DNA of 64,000 nucleotides, taken from NCBI GenBank assembly GCA_036873135.1, contig JAPTYO010000011.1:17432747-17496746 (forward strand), given 5' to 3'. This stretch comes from Clarkia xantiana subsp. parviflora. Taxonomy: Eukaryota > Streptophyta > Magnoliopsida > Myrtales > Onagraceae. The notes under the pieces are model-generated. The model did not search any database, was not told where the DNA came from, and was given only the letters and a program-made list of their open reading frames with translations. Within the stretch, counting starts at the first letter, position 1. Every line of letters starts with the position of its first letter. Shown piece after piece: positions 1 through 10,829 of the stretch. Made by a program: the position numbers and the translations under genes.

Positions 1-1
1 T

Positions 2-742
2 GTAGCCATTGATTATTTTTCAAAATGGATAGAAGCTAAGGCGCTGGCCAAGACAACGGGGAACCAAATCGTCAAGTTTCTCCAGACCCATATTATATCC
101 AGATACGGGATTCCTAAGGTGTTGATCAGCGATAATGGTCCTCCGTTTAACGGGGCTCAAGTGAAGGAGTATCTGGAGGAGCTGAATATCGAGCATCGGA
201 CAGCCTCCGTCCATCATGCTCAGACTAATGGACAGGTGGAGTCAGCCAACAAAATTGTGATGGATGGCCTGAAGAAAAGGGTCTATGCCTTGAAGGGCAA
301 ATGGTTGAACGAGCTGGAATATGTGCTTTGGGCTGTTAGAACGACACCCAAACGATCAACTGGGGAGTCTCTGTTTGGCCTTGTTTATGGCACGGAGGCA
401 GTTGCTCCCGTGGAAATAGCTGTGGCGTCCCATCGGATGAAGTACTACGAGCCTTTGACGAATGATGAAACGAGACGTCTGGAATTGGACTTGCTCGAGG
501 AAAAGAGGCGAGATGCCGATGAAGTCAAGGCTCGAATGCATTTGGCGACAGCCAGATATTACAATCGACGAGTTAAGTCCCGACAGTTCTTTGTCGGAGA
601 GCTGGTTTGGCGTCGGAACAAGTTCACCCTTTTGGATCGGATCAACAAGATGTCGCCAAAATGGGAAGGACCTTATAAGGTCGTGGGGATGCCAGCTCCA
701 AATGCGTATAAGTTGGAAGACCTTTCAGTGGTGAACACTTGA
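2..742 (+). CDS. Ty3/gypsy integrase, C-terminal part of pol (partial)
   Basis: The frame is open from the left edge to 742. It shows the integrase catalytic core: an Asp in the AIDYFSKWIEA block, the second Asp in ISDNGPPF at about 123-146, and the Glu in TNGQVESANK at about 226-255. Downstream come the conserved W-x-RTTPKRSTGESLF block and the C-terminal strand KWEGPYKVV. The role of such a protein is to insert the element's cDNA into the host genome. The stop at 740-742 is slightly early: a one-base shift restores the usual HLKK-type end that finishes at about 757, so the extreme C-terminus is frameshifted. The beginning of pol is outside the window. Confidence 0.9.
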   Translation, partial: VAIDYFSKWIEAKALAKTTGNQIVKFLQTHIISRYGIPKVLISDNGPPFNGAQVKEYLEELNIEHRTASVHHAQTNGQVESANKIVMDGLKKRVYALKGKWLNELEYVLWAVRTTPKRSTGESLFGLVYGTEAVAPVEIAVASHRMKYYEPLTNDETRRLELDLLEEKRRDADEVKARMHLATARYYNRRVKSRQFFVGELVWRRNKFTLLDRINKMSPKWEGPYKVVGMPAPNAYKLEDLSVVNT

Positions 743-759
743 AGAAATGTCATGTTTGA

Positions 760-1030
760 TATTAAGTCGCTTCAGTTGTGCACGACGTTATTAAGTCGCC
801 TTTAGTGGTGCACGATGTTATTAAGTCGCCTTAAGTGGTGCAAGTTATCTATCGTTTGATTCGATGTAAGCAGATTTTGAGCCATCAATGAATAAAGAGG
901 TTGCTTCCGATCAGATTTATTCTAAAGTGTTGTTAAGTCGCCTTTAGTGGTGCACGATGTTGTTAAGTCGCCTTAAGTGGTGCAAGTAAATGGTCTTAAG
1001 TGGCATAGTTAAGTCGCTTTAAGAAGTGCA
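760..1030 (+). repeat. 28-bp tandem repeats downstream of pol
   Basis: Units of the form TTAAGTCGCCTTTAGTGGTG plus about 8 further bases occur three times in a row from about 763 to 845. Two or three more diverged copies follow at about 932-1030, after a non-repeat spacer. The block lies between the integrase stop and the end of the antisense ORF. No coding potential is seen. Confidence 0.8.
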
Positions 1031-1132
1031 ACGATAAATCGGAACTAAAATAGTTTGATATTTGTGAGGGCTCAAAGGCCCGAGGATTCATTACAAAGAG
1101 AGAAAAATTACAAGGACTATAAAGATAGAGCA

Positions 1133-3924
1133 TTAAGCTTGGTCCTCTTCAGCATCGGCGGAAGCAGGATCCACGAGATCTGTGGCAGAAGGCTCCACAG
1201 GATCGGACCCTTGGAGGTCAGTCGGTGAAGGCTCAATTGCAGGAGGGTCGATTATCGGGGGATCAACTGTTGGGAGATCGGCACCTAGAAGCTCCGCCAC
1301 GTCTTCAATACCCGCGGGGGTGTTGCCCTCATCACTCTCCTCCGAGAGGTCGAAATACCTCTTCGCAAAGGGGGCGAGGGTTGCAGACTTATCGAAATTA
1401 ATGGCGTCGCCATACTCCAGATGGAGCTCCTCAACCGCGTTGAAGAGGGTGTTCTCCACCTCCGCGGTGCAGAATTTCACCGCATCAGCTTGGAAGTCCT
1501 CAGAGCCCCGATAATCTTCCCGACCCTTGATCTCAACCTCGGCCAGCTTGGCAGGGACCTCAGCAATCTCCCGCTCCAGCCCCGCCTTGGCGTCTTCCAG
1601 AGCCTTCTTCTCGAGGACAAGTCTGTCCCGAGCCTCCGCATCCTTTTTCCGCTCCTACTGCTCCCGCTTCAGCAGCCCCTCGAAGTCATGAACCTGCTTT
1701 TGGAGGTCCCGAGTCTTTCGATTAAGGAGGGCCTGCTCCTTAGCCAATTTTCCCCTCGAAGACTCGGAGGCGGCGAGATCCTTCTCAAGCTTGGCTACAA
1801 CTGCGGGAGCCCCCTTGGCCCGCTCCTGCTCCAGAGCCTCCTTGAGGGCCGGGATGTACCCGAAGCAGCGGTTCATGTCCGCCATCTCCTGCGAAGAAAA
1901 GAGGAAAAGGTTAGCACATGAATATCCTACTTCCACCCGACGAATAGCCATTCCACGGATATCCGCGCGGATGTCCTCCCGATCCAGGGAGAACGGAAGC
2001 TTCAGAGACGGCAGAACCGAGCCTGCCACCAAATGCAGATCCAGCTCCGGGTATGTATCACCCTGTCGGAGCTGGACTCCTTGCAGCGTCTGGATCGGGG
2101 TCCAGGGAGCCGCCTCCTGGTCGGGGTCGTAGACCTTGTAGAAGCTCCCGTCCAAGGGGAGAGGAGGAGGACCGACTGGAGTCGTGGAGGTGCGCATCTC
2201 CGAGTCGCCCTGGGACCCAGAGGGAGTCAAGCTGTGAATGGGCGAGTACTGCTGCGAAGGAGATGAGGGGGGCAGCCCCCTGGAGGTTGGCTTCAGTGGG
2301 GACTCCCTCGTCCCCCGACGACGAATCAAGGCGAGGTCCTCGTCTGTCTCCTCGGAGGAGTCCAGATCTTCCACCCGACGAAACTGATCGCCTGTCGGGG
2401 TTTCTTCAGCCCCCGATCCCATCGGGGCAGGAAGTTGAGGGAGACCCTCTCCAACTCGAGCACCGGAAAGTGGTGCCCCTGCTGAAGCTCCAGCCCCCGA
2501 CTGAGTTCCCGATCGACCTGCACCTAGAGGATGAGATGCTTCAGAAAGATAGTCAGGAATTTGGTCAGGATCCTTACACCAAATGACGCGCCGGGAGAGG
2601 TATTGGTCTTTCCCGTGGTAGTTGTAGTAACCCGCTTTGAGGATGCAGGGAGTTTCCCCTCGGAGGATGCGTTTGATCTCTCTGATTCTGGCCTCCTTGC
2701 TGGAGGGGATTAACTCCTTAGGAAGTTGCTTCCTGTACGACTTAATAGCTAGGCGGAGCTGTTTACCTTCTTCGACATTTTGGACATTGAAGAGCCTGTC
2801 CATCTCCTCTACTCGGGTCCGCTTAGTCCTCTCCGCGGAGGGAGATGCCGACGAAGCGGTGGCCTTCTTAGCCGATTTCCTCTTCCGCGCGGGGCGCTGG
2901 ACAGCGTCGGTCTCTCCCTGCTTAAGGAGGAGATTGGTCAGCAGTGATACCTTCTTAGCCTCAAACAATGGAAAACAGAGACATGATTAGAAATGTTACC
3001 CAAGGAACCATATCGGAGAGGCCGTCGTGGAGTTGACCCCCGGAGATCATATCGAGGAGGCGGATCTCGGCATCCACCAGGTCCCGCTCCTTGAGGGAGT
3101 TAGCGTCGAGGGGAGTGTAAGATTCCCCCCAACGGTAAAGCTGGATGCAGTGAAGGATTTGGAAATCTTCATCGGAATAGGTGTGATAAGCGGGAGGAGA
3201 GTCCGCTTCAACTTCCCATCGGGGCCATGGGATAGAACTGTTCTTAATGAAGAAGTAGCTCCTCTTCCACCGCTGTTGTCGGACCCTGTGTCAATGAGGA
3301 GCCCCCGACCCTTGACAACCTTCCAGGTGTCGCTGGTCCAACTACACCGCTCAAGCTGCTGCTTATTCCATTTAGTCATCCGAGGATAGAAGGCGCAAAC
3401 CCCAGCCTCGTTGCACTTCATTCCGTAGAAGGTCCGGAAGAGTTGGAGGCTGTAGACCCACTTTTGTCGGAAGCAGAGGACTTGAAAAGCATTCCACACA
3501 CGGACGGCGTGGGGGGAGAAGGTAGTCGGATGCGTCTTGTAATGGGCGCACATCTCGACCAAATTCCCACAAAAGGGGAATTGGATCCCTGCCGATATTT
3601 GTCCGGTGGAGACAAATATCTCCCCTTCCTCGGGACGAGTGACCATAGGGTCGCCCGAGGCACGGTGGCGAGAGTAAGGAAGGCGAGGCTCCCAGGTTAA
3701 GGTGATGCATCCCTCTCGGAGAGCTGCATCATAGGCAGTCACCGAGATTTCGTTGGGAGCGTAATCAAAGTTGAAGGGTTTTCTCCCCTCAGAACTGGAT
3801 CCGCTGTCTGAAAATTAGCCATGGCAAGAAAAGGCGTGGCGGGTTTTCGGAAAAATGCAAGCAAACTGATCAAAGACAAGGGAAAAGCTACGCTAACATA
3901 AGAGAGGGAAGTCTTACCAGACAT
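1133..3924 (-). pseudogene. Antisense ORF of Tat-type gypsy element (putative 'gypsy-type transposon' domain protein)
   Basis: Minus-strand gene running against the retrotransposon. A seven-base first exon (ATG at 3922-3924) meets a GTAAG donor; the reading resumes after an AG at about 3808 with SGSSSEGRKPFNFDY. The N-terminal domain (about 3047-3800) has the blocks GQISAGIQFPFCGNLVEMC and KVVKGRGLLIDTG, resembling the Pfam family called putative gypsy-type transposon (Transposase_28). A second part from about 2968 is rich in basic and Ser/Pro residues and ends in a coiled-coil-like, acidic tail (1133-1650). Short introns are likely near 2955-2999 and 1890-1940. Compared with the copy at 8.5-10.3 kb it has a one-base deletion near 3276 and an in-frame TAG near 1655. 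Function is unknown; the family assignment is by resemblance. Confidence 0.75.
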
Positions 3925-4460
3925 GATGAATCGGAGCGAAAGGGATGATCTTAACGGTCGCCGGAAGACTGATCGGAAAACAGGAAGCCAAAGAAGAACT
4001 TGAGCTTTCGAAGTTGCAGAGCTTTTGAAATCGCAGAGAGTGAAACGGTGAAAGAGAAAGAAGAACAGTGCCCAGAATTTAGGGTTTTATAGGAGAAGGG
4101 ATAGTCGAAAGGACTTTCTAATCTGGACCGTTGAAGGTGAAACGTTTCAATCCGAGCCGTTGAGATAAAAGGGGGCAGAACGGAAAGAGACGTTAATGAT
4201 GAAACGGCCTGAAAAGTGCTTTTTCAGAAAAAGCAGACACGAGAACCCAAGCCGTCGCTTCGTTACCCGCTGCATTTAATGGCCGAGTAACCGAGCAGTC
4301 TTCTCGGATTTGGTGACTATCCCCGAGGTATCGAGGAATCGTGGACGAGAAGATCCGTGTTAATAAATTTTGTCAAGGGAAAAGCCTCTGATACCGATAT
4401 CGGGAGGTCGGGAGTTGAAAGACACGACGAACTGTAAGTCACTCATGTCTTGGGGGCAAG

Positions 4461-5135
4461 TGATGGGTTTCGCTATAGCCGTTAGGCCCTTTAACGACGA
4501 GTAAACGGTGAATAGGCCCACTGGGCCCTAAAAGAGGTCAAGGAGACCAATGCGAAGGGTCCCGACAAGATGGGTCCCGATGGTGAAGGGTCCCGACAAG
4601 GTCGGTCCCGATATGCAAGCTGGACGCTCCCGATGATATGCCTTTAAGTAGGCCCCGATGATACGCATTTGAGTAGGCCCCGATATTGAATCCCTGAGAA
4701 TGTTGGCCCTGTCACGATGACGAGGGGCCCCGAGCGGTGACCTAATGATATAACTCTGGAGCCCTCGATATTGGTCAGGACTTGCTATCAGAGGTTGAGG
4801 CCGAGAAACACGCCCACTATCAGAGTAGTGGGGAAGTGGCCCGAGATAAGCGGAACGTGGCCGAGATAAGCGGAACGTGGGCTAACTGCCCTGGCAGTTC
4901 ATCAGGTAACTGGGGTAACTCCTCTCCTATATAAGGAGGAAGTTACCTCAGATCACATATACACACTTACATACTGATACTTTTGCTTGCCTTGCTTGCC
5001 ACGAGATTCTCATTTAAGCATCGGAGAGGGATTCTGGGTCACCGCTCGGTCTATTCCCCTCTTGCAGGATTACGTGGAGCGAAGGATTTCGGATTTCCGT
5101 CAAGACCGTACCGGAGTTCTAACCGTGATCCAACA
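4461..5135 (+). repeat. 3' LTR of the Tat-like element
   Basis: Starts TGATGGGTTTCG directly after the polypurine tract (TTGGGGGCAAG) and ends GATCCAACA. A TATA box (TATATAA, 4928-4934) marks the U3/R region. U3 has a perfect 21-bp tandem copy of the GGCCGAGATAAGC... unit around 4857-4890 and GGCCCCGATGATA-type repeats near 4640-4690. The same LTR family occurs twice at 7800-11549, which fixes its borders. Confidence 0.85.
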
Positions 5136-6496
5136 GTCGCCAATCTTCAAGGACCTCAGCCATCGACTTTCTTAATATTTGGTATCGACTATTTTTCCTT
5201 GTTTCTTCATTCTGAGTATGATTAGTTATCGACTCTCTTTCAGGAGTCTCGACTTATATACTCTCGACTACCCATTGGCTTGTCCTATATAATCGTAACC
5301 CAACACTACCATTACTACATTTTTCCTTTAGTTAAATATTTTATCTCGTCCGTAAAAAAAATAAAAAATAAAAAAAAATCAAAAAGTTCAATATTTTAGC
5401 TAAAAACGGTTCATTTTTTTGTTAAGGCCGCTTAATTAATATGTTACGTATACAAGCTATTATTAAATTCTTGCTCTAATATACAAGTCAATTTGAGTCA
5501 CCGTCAACAGATGATTCTTATGCAAGATTCGGGTACACGTTGAGATTTTTGTATCTAGAAATCACTAATAGGTCGATTCATACATATAACATGTCAAAAT
5601 AATGGATATAAGTATGGGTCTTGAAATGGTTAAGTACTAGTTTAGCATTTCTTTACTTCTTAAATTTATGGTCAATGGCCTAAGCAAATTTAACTCAACT
5701 TGTTGACTCATATTAAGATACTTAACTATAAATACATTTATCTATTAATTGAGCACCATAATTGAAAATGATAGTTAATTTGATACTAAATTATTATATT
5801 TCATTCATTTTTCACTTAAGCTCAATTTTCCCTTGTATTATATATATTATCATACTAGAAATATTTTTAAATATTATATATTTTGAAATTAAGATGGTTA
5901 TATATTGTGGGTGTAATGCATTAATAATAATTAGTATAAATAAATAGGAAAGGCCTCGTCTGTCGCTTTTATATCCATGCATATATATATATATATATTA
6001 TTATTATGCATGGATGATTGAAGCGGAATTCTAATGAGATCATCGCTCGAGAGTCGGTCAATCATGTGCTGACTGAACAGAATAATACAATACTTGAATG
6101 GCTGCGGCTACTTGATCTACATATAGATATTATATACATATATAAATACTTATAGATAGAGAGGAATAAATAATAAAAACAATGGCCAAGCAAGGACAAT
6201 TACCCTGTATGTATGCAGGACGACAATTTATAACATCATCCCAACCTAACTCCTCTATTATTTCGCAACTCTTTAAATATTACTATTTTTGAAAATGCAT
6301 GTATATATATATATGTATACACTAACTATGATGCAGTTTGATAAAATAGTTGTCTGCCTTTTCTGCCGGGATGGAAAGGGCGTCTGCATTAATCTACCTG
6401 GAGATATAATAGATAGAGGTGTTTCTTTCTCAAACACCTCTCCTTAGAAAGCTGTCTATGTCTGCATAGAAAGATTGAGTCAAATCTTTAATATTA

Positions 6497-6536
<40 letters not shown>

Positions 6537-6640
6537 ATCATAATTCTACACTCTGCTATTCAAACGAATGGCTGAGAGTGGAGAAGCTTATTTCTGAGTT
6601 TCAGCCTTTCAATATCTGAATTCATCTGCAAATATATACT
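5136..6640. other. AT-rich intergenic DNA, no gene seen
   Basis: No coding frame with recognisable content. 5136-5300 contains several ATCGACT-like motifs next to the LTR. 5500-5640 is an old dispersed repeat whose reverse complement resembles 12800-12910 and 13250-13340. There is a (TA)n run at about 5978-5998 and a (TTA)n microsatellite at about 6492-6534. Confidence 0.5.
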
Positions 6641-6644
6641 AAAT

Positions 6645-7190
6645 TGATGCTCGTGGAATTGACTAATTTCGAGAATACGGCGATTTTTAGTTCCGGAGTT
6701 TCACCTGTCGAATTTTAGCCCGTGAATAGTGTTTTTCGGGTGGAAACGGCGTTCCGGTCCAAAAACCACGGCTATGCCGCGAAATGCGCTGCTTTTCGGC
6801 CAAATTTTCTGGTCTTATTATAATTTTCAATTTATTTGGGACTTGTTCCTTATTTTCGGTTATTTTCTTGATTAGGGTTTTCGCTTTTCAGTAATTAATT
6901 GTTAGCCGAATTTTGCATTCGGTTTTATTGATATATCAGAAAATCGAGGTTTTTACTCAACCCTGAGTTTGATTTCGTTTTTCCTTCGAGTTTTGCACAT
7001 CTATCCTACCATCACGCTGTATCAGATTGGTATCAGATTCCATTCGATCCAGCGCGATGCCGCCAAAACGTCCAGGTCAAGCTGCAGGTCAAGCGACGGC
7101 AAACAACGACGAATGGCGGCGTTTTTACGACACACAACAACGTCAAATCGAACAGCTGACACGGCGATTTGAGGAGTTTACTTCTTCTAG
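6645..7190 (+). mobile_element. 5' remnant of a Ty3/gypsy element (LTR end, primer site, gag start)
   Basis: About 380 bp of LTR-like sequence ends at about 7024. It is followed by TGGTATCAGATTCC at 7028-7041, a match to the 3' end of initiator-Met tRNA, the usual primer site of plant LTR elements, and then the start of a gag-like frame. The sequence changes character at about 7190, so the rest of the element is missing. The left border is not sharp. Confidence 0.6.
7057..7190 (+). pseudogene. gag N-terminus fragment
   Basis: A frame starting MPPKRPGQAAGQ at 7057, 16 bp after a tRNA-Met primer site, reads EWRRFYDTQQRQIEQLTRRF, a hydrophilic helical start typical of plant gypsy gag. After about 44 residues the resemblance ends and unrelated AT-rich sequence follows. 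Its position relative to the primer site is the main support. There is no capsid core or zinc knuckle. It cannot be functional. Confidence 0.55.
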
Positions 7191-7794
7191 TGACCATAAA
7201 CTGAAAATATATTCATGGTCACTACTTTACTTCTTACAAGGCGATTTAGTACAAGTGAGAATTAATTTAGATGATGCTCACCTGATTAGGGTTCTACAAT
7301 GACCGCCCTGCAGGGAATAATAATTATAAAATAATATATATCCATTTAGAAGAGCATATATTTGTTTTGGTTGATGTGTAAGTAATACAAATGTAAGAGA
7401 ATATGAGGACAGAATTAAAACACGAGGACTAGCTGACAAAAGAAAATTAAAAACTGGAGTCATTGAAGTCTGGAGTGTTTTTTATAAAGAAAGGGTGGAG
7501 TGGAGTTGGAGTCCTATTGGGCAGATCTTATCCCTCCCATCCTTCTGCAGGTCATTGGAAAAGGAAGCATATGATCATCGTCTCCTCTCTCTCTCTCTCT
7601 TTCTTTTAATTAATTTGAATGAATTACTACTTTCTTTCTTTCTTTCTCATTCCATAGTAATTAAACTATGAATGGCCAAACGTCAATCGTCTATCATGCA
7701 TGCACGTGTATGGAAAACTAGTTTAACTTAATCATTATCTCACTTATAGTTATAGATAGATGCTTTTTTATTACCTCAAATTTTTTTTTTAATG
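7191..7794. other. Intergenic DNA, no gene seen
   Basis: AT-rich, with short pyrimidine runs (TCTCTCTCTC near 7588 and TTTC repeats near 7630). No protein or RNA gene recognised. It ends at the target duplication of the inverted-LTR element. Confidence 0.5.
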
Positions 7795-7799
7795 TTTAG

Positions 7800-8499
7800 T
7801 GTTGGATCACGGTTGGAACTCCGGTACGGTCTTGACGGCGATCCGAACTCCTTCGCTCCACGTAATTTTGCAAGAGGGGATAGACCGGGCGGTGACTCAG
7901 AATCCCTCTCCGATGCTTAAATGAGTATCTCGTATAAACTGGCAAGCAGAAATCTCAGTATGTAATCGTAAAAACGTATGTGATCTGAGGTAACCTCTGC
8001 CCTTTTATAGGCGAAGAGGTACCTCAGTTACCTGGTGAACCGTTGGGGTGGTTAGCCCATATTCCGCTTATCTCGGCCACGATCCCGCCTATCTCGGCCA
8101 TGATATCGCCTATCTCGGCCACGCTCCGCGTATCTCGGCCACGATCCCGCCTATCTAGGCCATGATCTCGCTTATCTCGGCCACGCTCCGCGTATCTCGG
8201 CCTCAACCTCTGATAGCAAGTCCCGACCAATATCGGGGACTCCAGAGTTATCTCATTGTGTCACCGCTCGGGGCCCTCGTCATCGTGACAGGGCCAATCA
8301 TTCGCAGGGATTCATCATCGGGGCCTACTTAAAGGCATATCATCGGGAGCGTCCAGCTCGCCTATCGGGACCGACTTTGTCGGGACCTTTCATCATCGGG
8401 ACTCCCTCTGTCGGGACCCTTCGCCTTGGTCTTCTTGACCTCCTTTTTAGGGCCCAGTGGGCCTATTCACCGTTTCCTCGCCGTTAAAGGGCCTAACGG
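7800..8499 (-). repeat. Inverted LTR copy (left), lacking its first ~18 bp
   Basis: Reverse complement of the LTR at 10830-11549, with only scattered differences by eye. Its TATA box reads outward on the minus strand (TATAAAAG at 8002-8009). The inner end stops at ...GGGCCTAACGG (8499), where the intact LTR would continue for 18 more bases to its TG terminus. The 23-bp GGCCGAGATA-type U3 repeats are present at about 8060-8215. Confidence 0.88.
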
Positions 8500-10300
8500 A
8501 TCGGGGTCCAGGGAGCCTCCTTCTGCGCTGGGTCGAAAACCTTGTAAAAACTCCCGTCGAAGGGGAGAGGAGAAGGACCGACTCGAGTCGTGGAGGGGTG
8601 CGCCTCCGACTCGCCTCGGGCCGGAGAAGGAGTGAATTCATGGATGGGCAGTTGTGAAGAAGGTGAGGGGGGCAGCCCCTTGGAGGTTGGTTTCAGTGGG
8701 GACTGGCTCGTCCTCCGACGAGGAATCAAGGAGCCGCCCTCATCAGTCTCCTCGGAGGAGTCCAGATTCTCTACCCGACGAAATTGATCGCCGGTCGGGG
8801 TCTCTCCAGCCCCGAAAAGTGGTGCCCCTGCTGAAGGAGGCGCGCCTGCTGAAGGTGGTGCCCCCGCTGAAGCTCCAGCACCCGATGGAGTCCCCGAGTG
8901 ACCTGCACCTAGAGGACGAGAGGCTTCAGAAACATAGTCAGGAAGTTGGTTAGGGCCCTTACACCAAACGACGCGCCGAGAAACATATTGATCTTCCCCG
9001 TGGAAGTTGTAGTAGCCCACCTTCAGGACGCGAGGAGTTTCCCCTCGGAGGACACGCTTGACATCTGCGATGCGGGCCTCCATGGTCGAAGGGACCAACT
9101 CCTTAGGAACTAGCTTCCTGTACGATTTAATAGCTAGGCGGAGCTTTTTACCTTCTTCAGCATTCTGAACGTCGAAGAGTCTGTCCACTTCCACGCGGCT
9201 CCGCTTTGTCCTCTCCGCGGAGGGAGATCCTGATGGAGCAGCAGCTTTCTTGGCCGACTTCCTCTTCCGCGTGGGGCGGACAGCGTCGGTCTCCCCCTGC
9301 ATAAGGATCAGATTGGTCAGCACGGATACCTTCTTAGCTGCAAACAGTAAAAAACAGAGATTAGAAATGTTACCCAAGGAACCATATTGGAGGGGTCGTC
9401 GAAGAGTTGACCCCCGGAGACTATGTCGAGGAGACGGATCCCGGCATTCACCAGGTCCCGCTCCGTTAGAGAATTGGCATCGAGGGGAGTATAGGACTCC
9501 CCCCATCGGTAAAGCTGGATAAGATGAAGGGTCTGGAAGTCTTCATCAGAGTAGGTGTGGTAAGCGGGAGGAGAGTCCGCTCCCACCTCTCATCGGGGCC
9601 ACGGGATCGAAGAGTTCTGGGTGAAGAAGTAGCTCCTCTTCCACCCACTGTTATCGGACCCCGTGTCGATCAGGAGTCCCCGACCCTTGACAACCTTCCA
9701 GGTGTCATTGGTCCAGCTGCACAGCGCGAGTTGCGTCTTGTTCCACTTGGGCATCCGGGGGTAGAAGGCACAAACCCCCGCCTCGTTACACTTCATCCCG
9801 TAGAAGGTTCTGAAGAGCTGGAGGCTGTAAACCCACTTTTGTCGGAAGCAGAGGACCTGGAAGGCGTTCCATAGGCGGATGGTATGGGGAGAGAAGGTGG
9901 TTGGATGCGTCTTGTAGTGTTGGCACATCTCAACCAGGGTGCCGCAGAAGGGGAATCGAATCCCCGCCGATATTTGCCCCGTGGAGACAAATACCTCCCC
10001 TTTCCGGGGACGGGTAACCTCAAGGTTACTCGGGAGACGAGGCCAAGGATACGGGAAGCGAGGTTCCCAGGTAGAAGTGATGCAGCCCTCGCGGAGAGTG
10101 GCCTCGTAGTCAGTGCTGGAGATGTCGTTGGGTGCATAGTCGAAATTGAAGGGCTTTCTCCCCTCGGAACTAGATCCACTGTCTGAAAATCAGCCACGGC
10201 AAGGAAAGGCACATTGGGTTTTTCGGAAAATTATGAACGAAATAAGCAAAGATGAAGGAAAAGATATACAAGCAACAGGGAAGAAATCCTTACCAAACAT
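8493..10300 (-). CDS. Antisense ORF of Tat-like element, 3'-truncated
   Basis: Same protein family as the frame at 1133-3924. ATG at 10298-10300, seven-base first exon with GTAAG donor, acceptor before 10182, then SGSSSEGRKPFNFDYAPND and the conserved domain with FPFCGTLVEMCQHYKTHP and KVVKGRGLLIDTG. The frame is open to about 9370, where a short intron is likely, and resumes from about 9340 with KKVSVLTNLILMQGETDA. The Ser/Pro-rich segment contains a small Ala-Gly-Ala-Pro tandem repeat (about 8810-8900). The frame runs through the breakpoint at 8499 and stops two codons later inside the inverted LTR, losing the coiled-coil C-terminus. Unlike its sister it has no visible frameshift in the retained part. 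Function unknown. Confidence 0.7.
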
Positions 10301-10829
10301 GATGATTCGAAAGCGGGAAGGGATGATCTGAAAGTTGCCGGAAAGTTGATCGGAGAGCAGAAAACCTTGAGTTCTCAGAGTTGCAGAGAGCTTTTGAAAT
10401 TTCGGAAACGGTAAAAGGGAAACAGTGCCCAGGGTTAGGGTTTTATAGGAGAAGAGGACAGGTGAAAGGACGTTCTAATCTGAATCGTCGAAGTCGAAGC
10501 GTTTCAATCTGAGCCGTTGAGATGAAACGTACAGAATGGCAACGAGCGTAATGATGAAACGGCCTGAAAAGCACTTTTTCAGAAAAAGCAGGCGCGAAAA
10601 ATCAGGCACGGGTGTCAAAGACGTCGCTGCGTTATCTGCTGCATTTAATGGCTAGGGAACCGAGGAGTCTTCTCGGATTTGGTGGTTATCCTCAAGATAT
10701 CGAGGAAACGTGAACGAGAAGATTTGTATCAAGTGACTGTATCAAGGGAAAGGCCCCCGACTCTGATGTCGGGAGGTCGGGAGTTGAAAGACACGATGAA
10801 CTGTAAGTCCCTCATGTCTTGGGGGCAAA

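Larger units (their letters stand above)
1..5135 (+). mobile_element. Ty3/gypsy retrotransposon (Tat-like), 3' part
   Basis: Seen: an integrase reading frame runs in from the left edge and ends at 742. It is followed by short tandem repeats, a long reading frame on the opposite strand (1133-3924), a purine-rich tract at about 4448-4460 and a 675-bp LTR ending in CA at 5135. Known: plant Tat-lineage gypsy elements (Grande, Retand, RIRE2, Ogre) often carry an extra antisense ORF between pol and the 3' LTR, which is the order seen here. The 5' LTR, gag, protease and reverse transcriptase lie outside the window. The antisense ORF has a frameshift and a stop, so this copy is probably not fully competent. 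The 3' target duplication would be GTCGC at 5136-5140, but its partner is off the window. Confidence 0.85.
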
